A DNA stretch of 64,000 bases, taken from Centrapalus pauciflorus. Taxonomy: Eukaryota > Streptophyta > Magnoliopsida > Asterales > Asteraceae. The position numbers and the translations under genes are program-made. Under the pieces are notes generated by a model. It worked only from the letters and a program-made list of their open reading frames with translations, was not told the origin of the DNA and did no database searches. Positions 30,166 through 39,816 of this stretch are shown here, in pieces. The stretch's first letter is position 1, and the number at the start of each line of letters is the position of its first letter. Where the stretch lies: NCBI GenBank assembly GCA_020465985.1, contig JAANYP010003267.1:61733-125732 (forward strand), read 5' to 3'.

Positions 30166-33049
30166 CACGGGGAACCCAAGCCATGACTGACTTGGTTATA
30201 CCATTCTCGTCCACATACTGAAACTCTTTCAAATACCCATCTCGCCTTTCAGGTGACTTGGGTCGTTGAACAGGAGTTTGTTGTGGTGCCGAGTGATTTA
30301 GATTCACTCTTTGCCTTTGAGTAGGCATTTGTTGTGGAGCTCTAGAATAATTCCTATTATACTGCATTTCAGACTGTGATCCCTGAGCTCTTACCGGAAC
30401 ATAATGTCTAACAGGAGTATGTGACCTAACTGGAGTGTGTGACCTGCTAGGTGTGGTGCTCCTATAGACTTGTTGAGGTGCTGACCTAGATTGATTAATG
30501 ACACGATTCGGTGAATTTGTCCTAACCACTTCTTTTGGTCCAACCTTAACCGGTGTTTGTTTCACAACAGGTTTGGGTGCGGCCTGCACAGTTTTCTCTG
30601 TACTCTGAGAACTACTTGTGCTCGCCACACTTGTTGAGGGTTTGGGCTGTTCTGGCTTCACTATCTTAGGTGTTGTATCAACTTTCCTATGTGGACAACT
30701 AGAAGCAACATGCCCCCTCTCATGACATCTAAAACATGACATCTTATCTATTGGCTTCTTTTGTGAGCCCTTAGACTTAGGTGTCTCACTAGTGTCTTGA
30801 TCCTTAGGTACATCTATAGCGACTGGCTCATCGTCCTGATCAGCCCAATCAATTTTATGTTTTCCTGCAGGTGTTTCACTGGAGGAAGTCACAAATTTAA
30901 CCTTCTTGATCTTGACAGTTGTGTCAACCACCTTAGGTGTATTTTCTCCATTAGGCTTAGATTGAGGTTCAGGTGTGTCCTCTAAGTCTACTGATTTATC
31001 AGTGTTCTCCTGAGGCTGAGGCACATAGTTTGCATTGAAAGGTGGAGGAATTTCGTGAAATCCTAGACCTACGGGCTTCTTAGACTGTCTTTGGGCATCT
31101 AAAACTTTCCCTAGGTTTAGGCTCGAATTCCTAAACTTTTCCAACTTGCTATTTGCCTCGGCTACCTTTACCTTCGTTTCTACTAGCTCTATGTCCTTGT
31201 CCTTAAGACTTTTGGTCAAGGCTTCTACGTGCTCATACATAAGCTCTATCCTAACACACTGCTCACTCAGTTTGTCTTTTAGAACTATTACGTCTTGAGC
31301 ATCAGCCTTAAGCTTTTCTTTAAGATCTTGCTTGATATCGTTTAGGCTAGCATTTTCAATCTTTAAGTTCTCATTTTGAGCAGTTATGGATTTATGTGAT
31401 TCTAAGACTAGATTTAACCTATCATTAGAAGTAACACACAATACACATAATTCATGAAAAAGAGAGTAAGTTAGACTAACCTTTGAGTTATCAGATTCCA
31501 CGTTGGCCATCTGAGCAGCAAACTCCATGACTGTCTGATCATCCGTCTTTTCCACCCACATCAGACTGTTTTCCCTTGTGGTCTGCTCTTCTCCTTCACA
31601 CCCAGTTTCTGTGACTTCAGCCATGAAGGCTCTAGCATTCGACTCAGGATGTGAGCTCCAGTCATAGGTACCATCTAGCTGTCTGTCTGAAGTGACATTT
31701 GATAGAAGACCAGCTAGGTTGGCTTGACCGGCAGATGATGAACTTGGAAGGTATCGTTGTTGAGACTGAGTCTGATACTGTCCCTGATGCTGTCCCTGAT
31801 GCTGACTCTGCCCTTGGTATGTCTCTACCTTCGGTCTCTGACACTCCCTGGCGAAGTGTCCCAGTCCTTGACAGTTGTAGCACTTGACTTTGGACTTATC
31901 AAATCCAATCCCCTTGTTGTTCATCGTCAAATTCCTTCCAGTTCTCTTAATGAACCTCTTAACCCGTTGGGTTACCATGGCCAGTTGCTGTTTGAGGTCC
32001 ATTTCCTCAAGATCATCAGGGTCGACCTGATCATAATCCTCATCCCAGAGAGCAAGATCGTTAATCTTGCCTTGAACACAATTTCCATAAGCAGCCACAA
32101 AAGAAGCAAGCAGATTCAAATGTTCTTCTGCTGACTTTGTGCTCATGGGCATCTTCGAATAACTCTGAGATGGCGATGCCTGATGTACTTGGGGTTGCGG
32201 TTCTTCCGATCTTCCTAATCCTAAGAACGCGCGATTCAATGAGTCTTCGGACTCTGCTGGTGATGACGTTTCTCCGGTGAAAAACGCTGTAGCAGTCTTC
32301 AGATCGGTGGTCGCTGAAGGTTTTGTCGACTTTCCAAAATACATTGCTGGATTCTGGACTTGTTCGTAATCAGTTTCAGCCTTCAGTAGCTCGAAGTGAT
32401 ATGCCCGCAACGTTCCCACAATGTCATCGAGAGATTGAGCATAGTACTTGTCTTCATTCAGCTTGATCATTGCCACCCACATAGCCCATTTGGCTGGTAA
32501 GGCATCAAGAAGCTTGTTGTTCTTGTCAGTGTCAGAATACTCAATTCCATGGCTTTCAAGTTCCGTCAACAGATGATAGAACCAAGTGATGATATCATCC
32601 AGTTGTTCATCCTTTAACGCCTTGAAGATTGCAAACTATTGTTTTAACAGCTCTGTACGCTTTCTACGAACCCTAGGATTACCCTCACACCTTTTCTCGA
32701 GAGACTCCCAAAGTTCCTTCGACGTCCTTTGAGTCCGAAATGTGTGTAGTATATCCTGAGGTAAAGCCATACGGATTATCGAGAAAGCTTTGTTTTCGGC
32801 TTCAAACAGTTTCTTACCATCCTCCTTCATCATTTGGTATGACAAGACTTTTTGACGGCCTTCAACTTCTGAAACCGGTGAAATATATCCTTCGTCGATG
32901 CATACCCACATGCGCATGTCATTAAAGCGCACGAAATCGGTAAACCGATCCTTCCACCAGTAATAATCCTCGATCCTCATCAGTTTAGGCGGAGCGTTTG
33001 CCTTCCCGACCTCGTGGTCCATTTCCATGAATTTTTGGAGATTTGACAT
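30158..33049 (-). pseudogene. Element E gag, nearly open (one nonsense codon)
   Basis: Starts MSNLQKFMEMDHEVGK at 33049. A single CAG-to-TAG change at about 32635 interrupts 964 codons; otherwise it is open to the UAA at 30158. In order it has a UBN2-type Gag core (SIIRMALPQDILHTFRTQ, residues about 80-250), a first zinc knuckle CYNCQGLGHFAREC (about 31890-31850), a QGQ-rich spacer, a Lys/Glu-rich coiled coil (about 31480-31080), a second zinc knuckle CFRCHERGHVASSC (about 30740-30700), a Ser/Pro/Arg/Gln-rich basic tail, and the conserved end KSVMAWVPRDN. It forms the particle and packages RNA. It is the best template for the family Gag. Two knuckles and a long coiled-coil extension fit a Sirevirus-like element. 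Confidence 0.9.
31475..31483 (-). promoter_or_regulatory. Candidate 5' splice site in E gag
   Basis: Minus AAG^GTTAGT at VESDNSKVSL, phase 0; the GT is at 31480-31479. The distance to the acceptor at 30137 is 1344 nt, exactly as in D. Confidence 0.4.
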
Positions 33050-33694
33050 CTTTCCGAAAGTGATTGAATTGAACTTAATTAATTTAATTTCGAAACTAAT
33101 TGGAATTAACCCGTTCGAATCTAGAGAGATTCAAATATAATTAGATTCTAATTGATTTGGAATTAAATTCGATTAAGTGTTGGAATTCAATTAAATTCGA
33201 AATTATGTCAGATTCGAAAAAGTCCTCAGATTCGAAGGCAGACACACTCGAAATTCAGCAGATTCGAAACCCCAGATTCGAAACTAAACTAGACTCGAAC
33301 TAAACTCGAAACTAAGCTAGACTCGAGATCCTATTCGAATGAAGCAACAGACTCGAAACTAGGTAGATTCGAAACCTCTGAAACAGACTCGAAAGGAGCG
33401 GATTTTGGTTAGACTCGAGACTAAGTGTAACCCTAATTACTCCTAATAGATTCGAGCGCCGCAAACTCGAAAAACGGCTAACACTTTGATTTTTAAACGA
33501 TTTTCAGATTAAACCAGTATTTTTCTAACGAAAAATACTGATTTCGACCAAAAACGTGAAAAACCACAAAGTGTTTTCCGAATAAGAATTTGCTAAGCTT
33601 GAAAATACGTTTTTTGAGAGAAAAACCGACTACAAACGTCAAGAAACCTAGAATGTATCTAGATGAACACGAAGAACACCAAGAACACTCCGTA
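33050..33694 (-). other. gag leader of E with TTCGAA-type repeats
   Basis: Untranslated leader between PBS and gag ATG. From 33060 to 33480 it is dense in AGATTCGAA and GACTCGAAA motifs, the same variant as in the E LTRs. 33480-33690 is AT-rich and closely similar to the leader of A just after its PBS. Confidence 0.75.
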
Positions 33695-33707
33695 GGCTCT
33701 AATACCA
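33695..33707 (-). other. Inner primer-binding site of E
   Basis: Minus TGGTATTAGAGCC, one mismatch from the iMet complement, 2 nt from the truncated middle LTR. Confidence 0.85.
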
Positions 33708-33709
33708 CT

Positions 33710-34046
33710 TGTAAGGTCTACCTAACACAGATCTATCTAGACGCGGAACCGTCAACGAGTGCGGAATCCTCGTTAACGGGTAGACGGAACAACTCTCAAC
33801 TACGAAACACGGAGATTATCAGCCGCTGAACGAACGACACACGAACGATCCTACGAGCTGATTCTCTCCTAAACAGCACGAAAACCGATGATAGATTCGA
33901 GATCGCTTATTGCTTAATCCCTGACGAATTCTGCAAAAAGTCTGATAATATCTCGAGTCTATCCCTAATTATAGACCCTGATTCGAGTCTGTTATGGGCC
34001 AAACTCGAATCTGGCCCAAGGCCCATTCGAGTCTGTCCACAAAGAC
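33710..34046 (-). repeat. Middle LTR of E lacking its U3 half
   Basis: About 337 bp matching the inner (R-U5) half of the E LTRs. It ends abruptly at GTCCACAAAGAC and is followed by the PPT complement GACTCCCCCTTG (34054-34065), with no LTR start between them. About 305 bp of U3, including the inverted-repeat arm, are deleted. Confidence 0.85.
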
Positions 34047-34085
34047 AAAATTTGACTCCCCCTTGACGATAGCTTCTAATAATTC

Positions 34086-35340
34086 TCACATTTGATTTAA
34101 GAACTTTTATTTATTGATTCAAACTACTACCAGCATACAAACCTTTCTCAACACATACCTTGACTACATTTTCATACTTACTAACTTCACTGTCCATATG
34201 TGTATCACTGGAGATCTTACAGGCATGCAAAATGTGAAGATCATCTTTGGAGAGGTTTACCAGGTGAAGAGGGTCGTAGACTCTAAGAATAACATTTTCT
34301 TCAAAATCTTCCATGACCGCTTCCCCAGTCTCAGTGTCAGCGTACCACCACTTCAGATTCTTCAAAACATTCTGTGGCATCGGCTTGAGAGGTACCTTCC
34401 TAAGACATCTAGCTGGCTTATAGTGAATCCTCATCCAAGGTCGTCCAGTTAGAGGATCGATATGTGACGGATCCTCTACTCTTCTCCCGACCCTTGGATT
34501 CAATCGCTCGAACTTCCTTGATCTCCCCTCCTTTCTTATGATTCTTTCAATTATGTTCGCATAGGGATCATTGCCAATGTTTATCAAATCTTTCCATGCT
34601 AGCGCAGTGATTTCGATCTTTGGCAGGGAGTTGAACGCTTTTAAAGTTCGCCTTATGTACTGAAGCCCGTCTTTCCTTTTAATTACAAATAGCTGCAGTT
34701 CTCTATCAAAGAACCAGCTTAATATTCGCTCAGACAGCTTCCCAGTACCCGGCACTCTCATTGTCTTTTTAATTTCTAACTCCTTCTCTTTAGCCCTGAA
34801 CCATAGCTTTCTTTTTTGTTCATTTGTTAGCTCTCTCGCAGGTTCTTCTGTTGATGGCTGAGCATTCAACGCAGCATTCACTATATCTACATTGACAATA
34901 TTATTCCCATCAATCATGTAAGTATCCGTGATAGGATTCTGCTGTACAACTATCTCGTCAGCTTCATCATCCTCATCAGCAACTACTTCATCATCCGACT
35001 GCCAGTCTACTATCTCCTCTGGCACAAACTCACCTTCTTCTAGCTCTTCATCATCATAGTCAAAACATACATCCATCGGATCATCATCGAGATCCATAAG
35101 CGCGTCGATCATCTCACTTATTTCAAAATCTGTAGGCTGCTTCGATGAAATCGCTTCTCCTATTTCCCCTTCTACTTGACTGGGCTCCCCCTGAACTTGT
35201 GTAGCCTGAGCAGCAGGAAAATCTACTGGCTCATTCTCATTAGATGCATTGGGATCATTGCCTTCATCATCTTCATCTCTACGCTGCTCCTCATGATCTC
35301 TACAACTTGTCTCCCCCGGAGCTTTTAGATTTTTCATTAG
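34086..35340 (-). pseudogene. Element E ORF3, C-terminal half (upstream copy)
   Basis: Almost identical to the downstream copy at 26050-27300. It begins within the coiled coil (LMKNLKAPGETSCRDHEE), then an acidic segment (DDEELEEGEFVPEEIVDW) and the basic C-terminal domain. Here the last residues KVCVEKGLYAGSSLNQ are intact. The open frame extends artificially upstream to 35379 through leader and PBS sequence (MVSEPGYDPGTCG), so the apparent start is not a real one. It lies directly after the outer 5' LTR, PBS and 25 bp of leader. Confidence 0.8.
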
Positions 35341-35378
35341 CCCACAGGTCCCAGGATCGTAACCTGGCTCTGATACCA
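35341..35378 (-). other. Outer primer-binding site and short leader of E
   Basis: Minus TGGTATCAGAGCC (35378-35366) is a perfect iMet PBS. It is followed by GGTTACGATCCTGGGACCTG, which is unlike the leader after the inner PBS. The leader therefore may derive from another subfamily or a non-autonomous template. Confidence 0.8.
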
Positions 35379-35380
35379 CT

Positions 35381-36022
35381 TGTAAGGTCTACCTAACACA
35401 GATCTATCTAGACGCGGAACCGTCAACGAGTGCGGAATCCTCGTTAACGGGTAGACGGAACAACTCTAAACTACGAAACACGGAGACTATCAGCCGCTGA
35501 ACGAACGACACACGAACGATCCTACGAGCTGATTCTCTCCTAAACTGCACGAAAACCAATGATAGATTCGAGATCGCTTATTGCTTAATCCCTGACGAAT
35601 TCTGCAAAAAGTCTGATAATATCTCGAGTCTATCACTAATTATAGACCCTGATTATAGTCTGTTATGGGCCAAACTCAAATCTGGCCCAAGGCCCATTCG
35701 AGTCTGTCCACAAAGACTTTCTCGAATCTGGACTCTTCGAATCTAGGCTACATTCGAATCTATCACAGATTCGAATGCCAAGCCTTGAATGATTCGAATC
35801 TAGCCTTTTACATAAACAGCTAAGTGTTGAAACTTATGTTATTACTTATGATTGACTTTATCTTTGTACTTTATGTTTGAACTTCTTGTAATACTCTACA
35901 TCAAGTCCAAACATACAAACACTAATAAATATCAACCATATATAAACATGTATAACAAACACTTGCTAGAATCACAATGCATGATCACTTAGACTGCTAT
36001 CGTCACACAGGATGTACCAACA
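35381..36022 (-). repeat. 5' LTR of element E
   Basis: 642 bp with the same termini as the LTR at 25360-26001. They differ at roughly 15-20 positions by eye, with no obvious length change. It is followed on the right by the TSD CTAAG. Confidence 0.93.
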
Positions 36023-36365
36023 CTAAGTTCGAACATGTAGTGGACAAGTTCGTGGGCTTGGGCCTATACGAACTTGTTTGAGCTAAGTTCAAATCTAAGC
36101 TCTATAATTAAGAGTTAATTTGTTTTCATTAGGGACTTTTGCAGAGATTAGTATCCAAAGCTCGTATTGGGCACTACGAACTTATGAAGATTTCAGAGAG
36201 TCATTTCGGAGAGATACACGTGTTGAGTCGTTCGTCGTGACGTCTATCATTGTGTTAGTCTCTGGTTTCCGTGTATGTGATCGATCCGTTAAGCCCCTAA
36301 TAAGGATTCCGTACTCGTTGGAAGGTGTCACGTCAAGATCAGATCCGTAGGGAGGTGACCTTACA
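36023..36365 (+). repeat. 3' LTR of element D, right part
   Basis: Begins with the duplicated CTAAG (36023-36027) and continues TTCGAACATGTAGTGG, as in the 5' LTR. It includes CTCTATAATTAAG (TATA-like, about 36097) and U5, and ends CCTTACA at 36365. The TSD CTCTC follows (36366-36370). Confidence 0.92.
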
Positions 36366-36757
36366 CTCTCGCTGTTTTGCGTTCCGATCATTACCTTGCA
36401 TTTGTCTCACAATCTCTTCCCACATCCCACGAGCAGTCTTAAAACTATCAATGGTAATCTATATTTCATCCGCAACAGCCTGGATGATTAAACAACGTGC
36501 AATTCTATCAGCTTTCTTACAATTCAGTTGTTCAGGAGTGAGAACGGCGTTTTCTTTGATTACCAATTCATGGTTAGTCTCAGGTGGAAGATCCGGATCG
36601 AAGTTGCTGGACCTTTGTAGATTGAGACAAGAATGTCTTCCGCTAAGTCATAACGTTCGATGAATTCTAGGAACCAGGATTTCCACAGAGTGTATCGAAC
36701 CCAATACAAGGTTGGAGGTCTAACATCTGATCCCATGGCTAGTGTATCGCGATTCAT
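36366..36757 (-). pseudogene. Element F gag, N-terminal part
   Basis: The ATG at 36757 starts MNRDTLAMGSDVRPPTLYW, then LWKSWFLEFIERYDLAEDIL, the usual N-terminus of Sirevirus-like copia Gag. Frameshifts follow (stop near 36560) before the insertion site of D (TSD 36366-36370). The protein continues at 13375 downward. No PBS is found upstream. Confidence 0.7.
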
Positions 36758-37393
36758 GTTTAAAGCTTCTTTGATCAGGGTGGGTAAGTGCTTATGAAAA
36801 CTTATGAACACACAGCAAGCGTGTTACAAGTTGCAACTCTCGGATAAAGCTTTATCCGATAGATTTAACTTACGGATGATGAAGACTTGGAAAAATATTT
36901 TATGACTTTATGCACACTTTGGTACCCGAGAGTTGTAACTCTAGGATGAATCAGACATGCTAAAGTCCTTAGAAAAATCAAGTGAACAGTTGTGTGTGAT
37001 GTGTGATCCAAGAGTTGTAACCCTCGGATAAGCTTGAGTGACTTAGAAAAAATTTAAGTGAGAATGAGCAGTTAGAGGGATCGAAGAGTTGTAACTCTCG
37101 GTAATTTTAACAGTTGAATTTTTGAAATTTTAACAAAGTTAAAACATCAATCTGATTGATTTTTAAAATCAAACAAACTTTGTTACACAAATTTGTGATT
37201 AAACAATATGATGTTCACCCGAAGGAATATATTATCAAACGAGATTTAACCACAAACAGTTCAGAAATATTGATTTTAAAGATCAAACAAATGTTTTCTT
37301 CTATGAACACGAAGAAGACTCAAGAATACAATTAAAATTTCAGATAAATTATAAGATTTGCTAGCATATATATACGAAAATCAGCAATAAACA
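36758..37393 (-). other. gag leader or 5' LTR remnant of F with palindrome array
   Basis: Non-coding. At 36825-37105 it carries four copies of the CGAGAGTTGTAACTCTCG-type near-palindrome plus half copies. The rest is AT-rich, with a TATATATATG string (minus) at about 37363-37376. The right end, minus TGTTTATTGC at 37393, may be an LTR start, next to CTTTA (37394-37398). Confidence 0.5.
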
Positions 37394-37398
37394 CTTTA

Positions 37399-39814
37399 AA
37401 ACCTTCAAAGTTCTCCTCAAGTACTGAAGCCCATCTCTTCTCTTGAGCATGAATAGTTGCAGTTCTCTATCAAAGAACCAGCTTAAGATTCCTCCTGAGA
37501 GATTTCCAGGATTTGGCACTCTCATTCTCTTCTTCACTACCAGATCTGTCTTCTTTTCTTCCTTCCTGAACCATAACTTTATCATATCTTCTCTTGTTTG
37601 CTCGTTTTCAACTATTTCAGAATCTGATTCATCCATATATGCTAAGTTCAGCTCATCTAGATCTATCACATTCTGCTCATTATGTATATATTGTTCGGTG
37701 ATAGGTTGCTTTGGGATAACTACTTGTTCTACATTGTCATCCTCATCCTCCACAAGCTTGTCATCCGACTTCCAATCGACTACGTCTTCAGGAATAAACT
37801 CTCCTTCCTCCAAGTCTTCTTGATCAAAACCAAAATCATCTTCATCATCAAGACCCAACAATGCTTCAATCATTTCATGTTCAGTAGTCTTTGAAGCTTT
37901 GCCTTCTCCTCCTTCTCTCACACCCGACTGACTAGGCTCCCCCTGAATTTGTGCTTGCTGAGCAGTCTTCTGAGAAAGATCTGCTAGCTCACTTTCTCTT
38001 TCAGCATCTGGATCATTGTCGTCGTCATCTTCTCTCCTCACCTGATCTGCCTTGCAACTACTCTCCCCCCGAGCTTGCAGCTTTTTCAATAATTGCTCCA
38101 GGAGGGTCTTCACCGTCTTCATCTCAGACTGTTGATCAGCCACTGTTGTTCTCAACTCAGCATTCTCTTGATCAACTCTGGCATTATGCTCTTGTAGCTC
38201 TTTCACTTCTGTTGAAAGTTGAAAAATTTGGACTGTTTGGAAGTCTACCTTTCCTTTCAGCTCTGTGAAACGCTGATTGTCTGTGAATGTAGTTGATGTT
38301 GATGGAATGTAGGTGGATGTTGATGGAGTGGTGTTGAAGTTGATGGAGCAGCCGGTAACACAGGTTCAGGAGCCGAAGTGGATGGAGCTCCCTGCATAAA
38401 TCTATGCCGCCTGGCGCTATGCCTAGGTACGAGTGGAACTTCTTCTTCCTCTTCTTCATACTCAGATTCTTCGGTCTCTTCGTCAATCAGAGCCGGTCTT
38501 GTTGATCTCCTTTTGTTCACAACTAACCTCGATCCATATGTACTAATTGAGATATCTCAATCCTCGACATCAGAACTAGATTCTGAGGCGTTCTCAACAT
38601 GCCCTTCAGCCTCAGCTGATACTCCTTCTTCTTCCTCTTCACCGTGGACCTCTGTGTCCATATCCTCAGCTTCCGGTGGCTGGTATTCATCAATCTCTTT
38701 AAAAATATCATTGAACTCATCTGGAGGCTCTAAAACATTCTGAACCAGTTGTTCAGCAATGTTTTGCTCCGAGGCTATCCCTTGCGCCCATATCTCCTCA
38801 AGAGTTTGCGCCCTCTTATCAAATTGGGGGGCCGAACTCGATGGGCTGACAGCTTCCATTGATGGACCAGCTGCTGTAGATGCTGGTTGTTTAGGAGGTG
38901 ATGGTCTAGCAACCGGAGGCCTGCTTGTCGGTGCTCTGCGGCATTGTCTTTGTTGTTGTTGTTGCTGTTGTGGCTGCTGTTGTTGCTGCTGCTGCTGCGG
39001 GACTTCACTTGCCCAGTTATCACCCTCTGGGGCTACAAAATCATGGTCAATAACTGCCCAGAACAGAGGTGCCACTTGCGGCCTGATCTGCTCAGCCCTT
39101 CTCGCATTATGTGACTAGCAGTCAACAAAAATCCTTTTATCTATTATGGCCAAGCCATTTGTATCTGGAAGTTGTGGTAAATTGGTCAAAAAGTGGCGAA
39201 TAATCATCATCGCAAAACGTGGGTACATGAAAATTGAATGGAGCTGTGATTTGATGCTGAAACTCCCCGAAGAACATCTTAGAGAAACTAAATTGCTTGT
39301 TGTACACTAAGGCAATTAACGCCGATTGGAGCTTGGACACCATAGTATCAAAACCGGCCTTCTTCGGCGCAAAACGAACCATAATGACGTGAACAAGATA
39401 ACGCCATTGTCCAATCAAGGCACTTTTCACATATGAGGCCTTCGTAATGTCCTGGGCATATCCCTTTCTCAAAAATGCCACTTGTCGGATATGTGGCGGG
39501 AAATCTATAGGCCCCGCTTCTTGGTCCTCCGTCCCTAGCTGTAGGGATTTGACACAACATATCAGCTAAAAGACAATTGGCTATCCCCCAACCCTTGTTC
39601 GAAGTACGGTAGGCGTCACTGAGCAATCCACTTCGAGATGCTCCCAGAATTGACGCACATATGGTAAAATGATTTGCAGATTGTGAGTCAGAGCATATGA
39701 CACTCGCGACTAAGTCAGAAACTCGATCATATGCCGGTACGACTGAGCTTCAGGTAATTCCCTATCCACAGACATAACCATGTTATGTTTATTAAAGAAT
39801 GCCGGATCACCCAT
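37399..39814 (-). pseudogene. Element B ORF3, C-terminally truncated
   Basis: The ATG at 39814-39812, 2 nt after CTATGCAG, starts MGDPAFFNKHNMVMSVDREL. The N-terminal domain follows, with HIRQVAFLRKGYAQDITKAS, QWRYLVHVIMVRFAPKKAGF and FSFSKMFFGEFQHQITAPF. A frameshift near 39240 is followed by VAPLFWAVIDHDFVAPEGDN, a long Gln tract (about 38940-39000), an acidic stretch, HSARRHRFMQG (38400), a coiled coil (38210-38080), a second acidic segment (about 37800) and the first part of the C-terminal domain (LFMLKRRDGLQYLRRTLKV), where F begins. It lacks the last 150 or so residues. Function unknown. Confidence 0.8.
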
Positions 39815-39816
39815 AT

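Larger units (their letters stand above)
25360..36022 (-). mobile_element. Composite copia element E with three LTR segments
   Basis: Minus-strand unit of 10,663 bp bounded by matching 642-bp LTRs and TSD CTAAG. In transcription order it has LTR (36022-35381), PBS, a short leader, an ORF3 C-terminal half, PPT, an LTR lacking its U3 (34046-33710), PBS, leader, gag, a pol fragment, foreign fragment L, an ORF3 C-terminal part, PPT and LTR (26001-25360). It appears to be a recombinant of two family members that integrated as one unit. The outer LTRs differ at about 15-20 positions by eye. Confidence 0.85.
13381..36365 (+). mobile_element. Copia element D, complete layout, decayed
   Basis: Plus-strand LTR retrotransposon with TSD CTCTC. 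Without E and its TSD it is about 12.3 kb. It contains a 5' LTR, a mutated iMet PBS, a leader, gag, pol in copia order (PR-IN-RT-RH), a spacer, ORF3, PPT and a 3' LTR. All three genes have stops or deletions. It inserted in gag of F and later received E in its 3' LTR. Confidence 0.9.
2221..37393 (-). mobile_element. Copia element F (Sirevirus-like), old, fragmented
   Basis: Minus-strand copia element read in pieces. Right to left these are a leader with palindrome array (36758-37393), gag (36366-36757, then 13375 to about 10561), pol (about 10560-7325), a spacer, an ORF3 leader with a second array (4948-6164), and ORF3 (4947-4543, then 3809-2221). It is interrupted by D, solo LTR M and G. The right end may be a true LTR terminus: minus TGTTTATTGC, preceded by TAAAG as a possible target duplicate where it abuts ORF3 of element B. 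No PBS or matching LTR pair was found, so the outer limits are inferred. Its pol is clearly different from that of A-E. Confidence 0.6.

Noticed and set aside
30137..30170. Stop-codon read-through or frameshift as the main route to Pol
   Set aside because: B, D and E keep gag and pol in one frame, so read-through is possible, but the UAA context shows no known read-through signal and no slippery heptamer was seen; the acceptor-like sequence explains the conservation better. Not excluded.
34111..35379. 422-codon ORF starting MVSEPGYDPGTCG as a full gene
   Set aside because: The first 13 codons read through the PBS and leader; only the ORF3 C-terminal half is real coding sequence.
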